Assembly: GCF_033568475.1 (NCBI RefSeq) | Contig: NC_133123.1 | Location: forward strand, 103,851,228-103,915,227 | Length of the DNA stretch: 64,000 nt | DNA from: Henckelia pumila | Taxonomy: Eukaryota; Streptophyta; Magnoliopsida; Lamiales; Gesneriaceae | Reading direction: 5' to 3' | Shown: one piece after another, positions 59,101-64,000 of the stretch | Layout: the number at the start of each line of letters is the position of its first letter | How positions within the stretch are numbered: position 1 is the stretch's first letter | Notes under the pieces: generated by a model | Seen by the model: only the letters and a program-made list of their open reading frames with translations | Database searches by the model: none | What the model was told of the DNA's origin: nothing | Program-made: the position numbers and the translations under genes

Positions 59101-61150
59101 AACCAGAAAAATATTTACTCCCACAGACCTTATGATATATACAATCATCGACCAAATTCATCTCAAACCGAACGAGATGATCACATGATGAAATGTAAAA
59201 ATATTATTTATTAATTAAAATTTAATACCATGTCAATATATTCCTGAAGAGTCTTTCAAATAAACCAAAGAGAAAGACCTTTACAATTATATCATCTTAC
59301 TGTGTAAAACCTTATTAATGATAAGACGAGCCTTATATCTTTCCACACTACCTTTTGAGTGCTCATGGTTTTAAATATTCATTTAGAACCAATGAACTTC
59401 ACACTTTAGGAAATGAGACAAGATATTAAATGTCATTGTCTTTCATAGATTTTATCTTTTTATATTGACATCAATCCATTTCGAGAGTTAGAATTTTTAT
59501 GACTTCATCATGTCAATGTTGACCTTATTCTCTTAGAGAAATACAATCAAATTACCTAAGACTGTATTTCTTCTCTCTCGAGTGGAACTCCATAATGACA
59601 AGGTTATTGAGATGTAAGAGTTTGTTCTTTTAGAATATTTTTTGAATGAGAGATTTACCTAAATTGTCTTACCGTATTATGTTTTTGAACAAAGTCAAAA
59701 ATATAATTTTGATCAATGTCAATAACACCTGTAAGAATATTAAAATATTCTTTCTTAAAGACAATTTTCAAACTTTATCTCCCCTCACAAACTCGACATC
59801 CTCAAAAACCAAGCATTTTCCTAACTGAGAATAAAATTAATTACGGGACCATAAAACTTTCACCACTTAGATCTTTAAGAATCACTTCAATCAAACTTTG
59901 TTAAGGATATATGCTGCAGTCATTAGTATTTTTCCATAAATGAGATATAAAAGTCATATCTAAAATAATCATCTATGAACAATATAAATTATTGTCGATC
60001 ATTAAAAAAAAAACCATTTGGAAGACCCACTAATATCCATATTTATAAGTTCATAGACATCCAAATTCTTGTTGGCTTCAAATCTCCTTTAATTTGTTTG
60101 TTTTCCCTTTATACATTGAACACAAATATCAAAATATGTTAAATTTAAAGGATTGAGAATTTTGTCATACATAAGTTTCTTTATTCTCCATCCGGAGATA
60201 TAATATAATATCTCATGTCACGACGTAACTGAATTCTCATTTACTGGAATTTTATCTTTGAGACTTTTAAATTGAATTGCATGGACTCATTAAATGAACA
60301 ATTATACCAACCGAAGAAAGATTATTGTAACGAGATGAAGAGCCAAAGCCAACCAATTTTGAATCATGAAACAACCTAAATTTCCATTTCCAAATGAGCA
60401 AGAGAAACCGAATTTTCCCAAAATAGAAATAAAAATTATCCCGCCTGAAAGTCGGTACAATAAATGTTTCATTTAGATTCAAATAAAACTCAGGCCTTAA
60501 CAATAATCTAAAATTTTTAATTATTTCAACTTTAATTGTTTTGCCATTGTACACCGATGAATCTTTCATCATCATCTGAACTTTAGCAATGATAATAATA
60601 ACTCCGCGTAGACACACTGATGATAGCACCAAAATCTATCCATCATATGTGACATCAAAGATAAATTATTTTTAAAACAAATCAAATTTAGAAACTTTAT
60701 TTTCATGAGCCTTTTAGCTCCACAAAGAAACAACTATTATTTTCCGATTAACTCGATTTCTTTTGTTGTTTCTTTTGAAGTGCTATATCTGCAGCTTACT
60801 TTATCCTTAATCATTTATCTTTATACCTCATTGAAAGTGAATTTGTCAAGAACGTACAAAATTCATCATTTCATTCTCGACAAACCTCATTTTCAATATT
60901 TTTAAGGTCATTCTTAACTGTAGTTATATCTTTTCGACATATTGCCCTAATGATTCCTAAATGACTACCTTAATGATCATCAAACATGCAATTTAATTTT
61001 CCATACCTTTTCATCTCCCTTCTTTCAAAAGAGGTATTCTAGTTCATAAAGGTATACTGAAATCAATCTTTATTGCACTATCTTTGATCATTATTCCAAT
61101 AACTATCAAGATGTTTACTTTTCCATAACTTGAAGTAACAATCATCTTTG
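56160..61150 (-). pseudogene. copia-2 gag-pol remnant
   Basis: Near 56222-56284 the minus strand reads the RNase H C-terminal motif SIKHIGTNSMIVDPFAKGLSP. Near 56860-56930 it reads the RT segment EMNDLGDASFVLGIQI, both diagnostic of copia pol. Between them and beyond 59022 frames are shifted and interrupted repeatedly, and only short pieces are readable. The solo LTR 56931-59021 splits RT. Confidence 0.75.
56931..59021 (-). mobile_element. Solo LTR (gypsy-type) inside copia-2 RT
   Basis: 2091 bp with minus-strand termini TGTAAGGACCC and GGGCCCTTTCA. It is flanked by an exact 5-bp duplication AAATT (56926-56930 and 59022-59026). No internal region is present, so it arose by LTR-LTR recombination. 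Its ends and size resemble the gypsy A and B LTRs. Confidence 0.9.
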
Positions 61151-62897
61151 AAAGTAATAATAAAATTGATGTGGACAGTAAAACTAACAGAAATATTCAA
61201 ATAATAACTGAACAGAAAATTATCAATAAATTAAATTTGCTCACAAAAAATGCCCAAATAAGTAATATTAAATTCAAATAAAGGCACTCTCCATCTCAAG
61301 ATATCGGACACTCCATTAATATTCCATCTTTGGACAAAATATTAACTTGTAAATGATATATTGATGTAGTAATCAAATACTGATAATAAGAACATATCAA
61401 ATAATAAATCTTTCTTTGGGCCGATTTATTATTCATATGTAAAATCAAATAATAATCACATATTTATTACCACAACTGCATAATTCTGTTAAATAATAAC
61501 CTTTCTTTGGGCCGATTAATTATTCACATAAGTTACATGTACAAAACCTTTTATATTTCAAAACAAATTAATTTCCACAATAGAGGTCACTTTGGCGACA
61601 TGTTGCTTCAATCAATTTATCCCAAAATATATATACCTTAAATGTTCCTTTATTAAAATTTAATATAAAAAAAATTGACCCTTTTCTTAAAAAATAAATT
61701 TTAAGTATTTTGGTCAAATTCAATTATTTAAACATTGATCGTAAGATCAATGCCGACTGGCGGGCAAATCAGGCAATTTACTGGTCATGGGTGATCTTTT
61801 TGGGTTGGATTCCCGTATAATCAAAAAATTAACTGACCCATGTATATTGACCTGATAAATTTAATCCATAAAAAATAATCAATTAATTCAAATAATGCAA
61901 ACTTCATAAGGGATACCGAAAATTGATAGTCAATAACATGCCAAATAATAATCTTCCTTTGAGCCGATTATTATTCACATGAAAACCGAATAACTATCAC
62001 AATTTTACCCTTATATAAATACATATGTAATCATATTAAATATTGATCTTCCTTTGGGCCGATTAATACTAATAAAAATTACATAACCGAAACCTTTTAT
62101 ATTTCAAATAAATTAATATTTACAAGAGAGGTCACTTTGGTGACATGCTGTTTCAATTAATTCATTTTAAAATATATAAAATATAATCTTATCATTATTT
62201 GAATAATTGAAAATTTAAACCTTAAACCCAAAAATAAAAATATTGGGCTTATAACCAAATTAAACTTTATCCAAAAAATATATGATGGGCTAGAAAAAAT
62301 TTACCAAAAATCTGAATTTTTCGTTTTCTTGATTTAAAAAAAAAAAAAAAATTTTTTTTAAATTTTCGAAAATTAGAAAATTGCCCTAAATAGAACAAAC
62401 CCTAACCCATCAACATCTTCATCCTTATTGCGCCGCCGCCGCCTTTCCTCAGACCGATTCCGATCGGAAAATGGTAGCCCACGAAGAGGCGACCACCACG
62501 GTGCCTTCACCTTCCCCGATCGTCGCCTTATTAGTCGGAAATCAGCCCCGATTTGTTCGAAGCTCGCGACCTGCCAGGCGTGACTTTGGCTTCGAAATCG
62601 GACGATCGTGTGACGATTTACGGCGATGTATCTTTACTATCGGAGGCGCCTTTAGATGGGCAACAAAACGCCTTATGTATCGCCGCCGGAAACGGCCTGT
62701 AGATCGGCCGATTTGGGCAATTTTCGGCGGCCCCTGAAACCCTAATTCGAATTTTCCAGTTTTTTTTTTTTAAAAAACAAAAATAAATAAAAATAATCTG
62801 GACTGAAAAATTCGAATTTGATTCGAACACTGTAATTTTCTGTTTTCGATTAGGCCAAATCGAATATAAATCGTATCTCAATGATTTAAACATGAGT
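61151..62897 (-). other. copia-2 long leader with repeats and a GC-rich block
   Basis: Four copies of CTTTGGGCCGATTA-type motif lie at 61409-61439, 61501-61530, 61951-61980 and 62045-62070. A larger duplication of about 540 bp includes AGGTCACTTTGGCGACATG (about 61585 and 62128). A GC-rich block (62400-62740) is bounded by A/T homopolymers (62337-62360 and 62759-62780). The overall architecture parallels the copia-1 leader. Confidence 0.75.
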
Positions 62898-62912
62898 GGC
62901 TCTGATACCACT

Positions 62913-63385
62913 TGTTCGGGAAAATTTCCCATAAACTTAAACCCAGAATCATCATGTTAAATCATCAAGATTAAATACTGTAAACTTAAGTAAAAGCGTA
63001 CCTTAATTCTTAACAATTGATACCGATGTAGATCTGCATGGTTTGGCCTTCCAGATCAACACGATTTGCTTTGAGAGTTCCTTCAGTTCTCTCACGCTCT
63101 CTAACTATCGATGAGAATAGAATAGAATGACTGTGTCGATGTAGACGTCGTGTGATCTGGGGACCAAAACCCTATATTTATATTTTGGGATTCTATTTAA
63201 GCACATCAATCAAATAGAAAAAGCCCACTAGTATCTACACATTAAAGGTCACACCCTATTAGATACATTAAAGCCCAAATAAACTGAAACTTTATTTAGA
63301 TCACTTTTAAGGGTTAACTTTATTTGACAGTGCACAACACATAATTATTTACATATAAGCCCAACGTTGGATTTATGATCCAACA
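62913..63385 (-). repeat. copia-2 5' LTR
   Basis: 473 bp. The primer site TGGTATCAGAGCC (minus strand) lies 2 nt away, at 62898-62910. Confidence 0.92.
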
Positions 63386-64000
63386 TGCTATTCTCATTAT
63401 TTTTTGATGGTTTTCACTTTTCAGGTTTTCGTTTTAATTTAGCAGCGGCGTTTCTCAGTCTTCGTGTTTTGGTGTTTCTGCTTCCAATGTTAGATGCTTT
63501 GTTCTTTGCTCCATGTTTATTTTTATAGATGTGATTTTCCTCCCTTGAATGATATACTGCAGCACGTTTTGAACTTTTGTGTAAATTTCTTTGGCATGTT
63601 CTCTCATTCATAAGTATTAAGTATTAATTTTTTTTTTTCTCGTGCTCTCTCTCTCGCTCACCACCCCCCCCCCCCCCACCACCACCCCCACCTTTTTTTT
63701 TTTTTTTTTTTCTCGGAACTCATTATTTTAGTTTTGGTTTTGTGATTGATATGTTCATTTGCTTCTGCCTCAAATGCGTGCTTTCCCAAATGCATTTCTT
63801 TTTAAAATTCAGACAATGAAGGAGATATTGCCGATGTCGGTGTCTTACCAGTATTGGTGCCTCTGTGTCGTTTTTGTGGCGCATATAGATTCTCTGAACT
63901 TCCATCTTTTTGTTGTGCCTGTGTAAGAGTAGATTGTCATCTCTTATTACTTCGGCTGCGTTTGCTCGAATTATTCGTGGACCAACTGTCCCCTTCAGCT
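63386..64000. other. Right flank, pyrimidine-rich, no gene recognised
   Basis: Contains a CT repeat, a C14-15 run (63664-63678), a T run (63692-63710) and a short plus-strand frame from ATG 63816 that I cannot assign. The texture could be a 5' UTR of a gene beyond the window. Confidence 0.45.

Larger units (their letters stand above)
55251..63385 (-). mobile_element. Old Ty1/copia element copia-2
   Basis: LTRs at 55251-55722 and 62913-63385 (about 473 bp, TGTTGGATC...CAACA-type ends on the minus strand) are highly similar. The flanks are TGTTA (55246-55250) and TGCTA (63386-63390), a 5-bp duplication with one transition. A polypurine tract (55723-55735) and a tRNA-Met primer site (62898-62910) are present. 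Coding sequence is present but broken by many stops, and a solo LTR is inserted within RT. It is older than copia-1 to judge from coding decay, although the LTR pair remains close. Confidence 0.9.

Noticed and set aside
62471..62737. Small arginine-rich protein gene in the copia-2 leader
   Set aside because: It lies between primer site and gag in a GC-rich leader block, has no homologous feel and no start context support.
2224..62910. tRNA genes suggested by the repeated TGGTATCAGAGC sequences
   Set aside because: Only the 12-13-nt tRNA 3' complement is present beside LTR borders, so these are primer-binding sites. No cloverleaf sequence is found.

Overview
This window is plant nuclear DNA. 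It has intron-containing genes with GT-AG junctions, (TA)n and (ATT)n microsatellites, nested LTR retrotransposons primed by initiator-tRNA-Met sites, PIF/Harbinger elements and MITEs. A broken member of a gene family that I recall from predicted proteins of the gesneriad Dorcoceras hygrometricum suggests an asterid, perhaps Lamiales/Gesneriaceae; that placement is inference only. No bacterial, phage or CRISPR features are present.

Layout. 1-9283: a tandem head-to-tail arrangement of a Ty3/gypsy element (family A, minus strand) with a 5018-bp period, in which complete LTRs alternate with internal regions; the one complete internal region lacks RNase H and integrase. 9284-23027: a second gypsy element (family B, minus strand; decayed gag plus one 2.7-kb LTR). 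It is split by a nearly complete Ty1/copia element (copia-1, 10064-19784, 5-bp target duplication AATAT). The copia-1 leader carries a run of about 13 palindromic 22-bp units. 23030-23580: a decayed copia-type LTR. 23935-30406: two PIF/Harbinger elements in opposite orientation about 60 bp apart. X carries the three-exon Myb/SANT-like ORF1; Y retains what looks like the last exon of a transposase. 30558-32489: an intronless P-class pentatricopeptide-repeat gene. 32490-40301: intergenic DNA with MITEs and the broken gesneriad-type gene. 40324-51095: a graveyard of at least six related LTRs, interrupted by a U6 snRNA-LINE chimeric retro-insertion with a 17-bp target duplication (44093-45392). 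51174-51800: fold-back elements embedded in (TA)n. 51953-54646: a complete four-exon GH3 gene of the GH3.10/DFL2 type. 55251-63385: an old copia element (copia-2) containing a 2.1-kb solo LTR with its own target duplication. 63386-64000: flank with no gene recognised.

Only two genes look like functional host genes: the PPR gene, expected to act in organelle RNA metabolism, and the GH3 acyl-acid amido synthetase, expected to act in hormone conjugation. Most of the remainder is mobile DNA and its debris.

A recurring theme is the most interesting feature. Most of the LTR-element families here carry clusters of short perfect or near-perfect inverted repeats near the start of their predicted RNA or in the LTR. 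In several of them the arm sequences differ between units while pairing is preserved.
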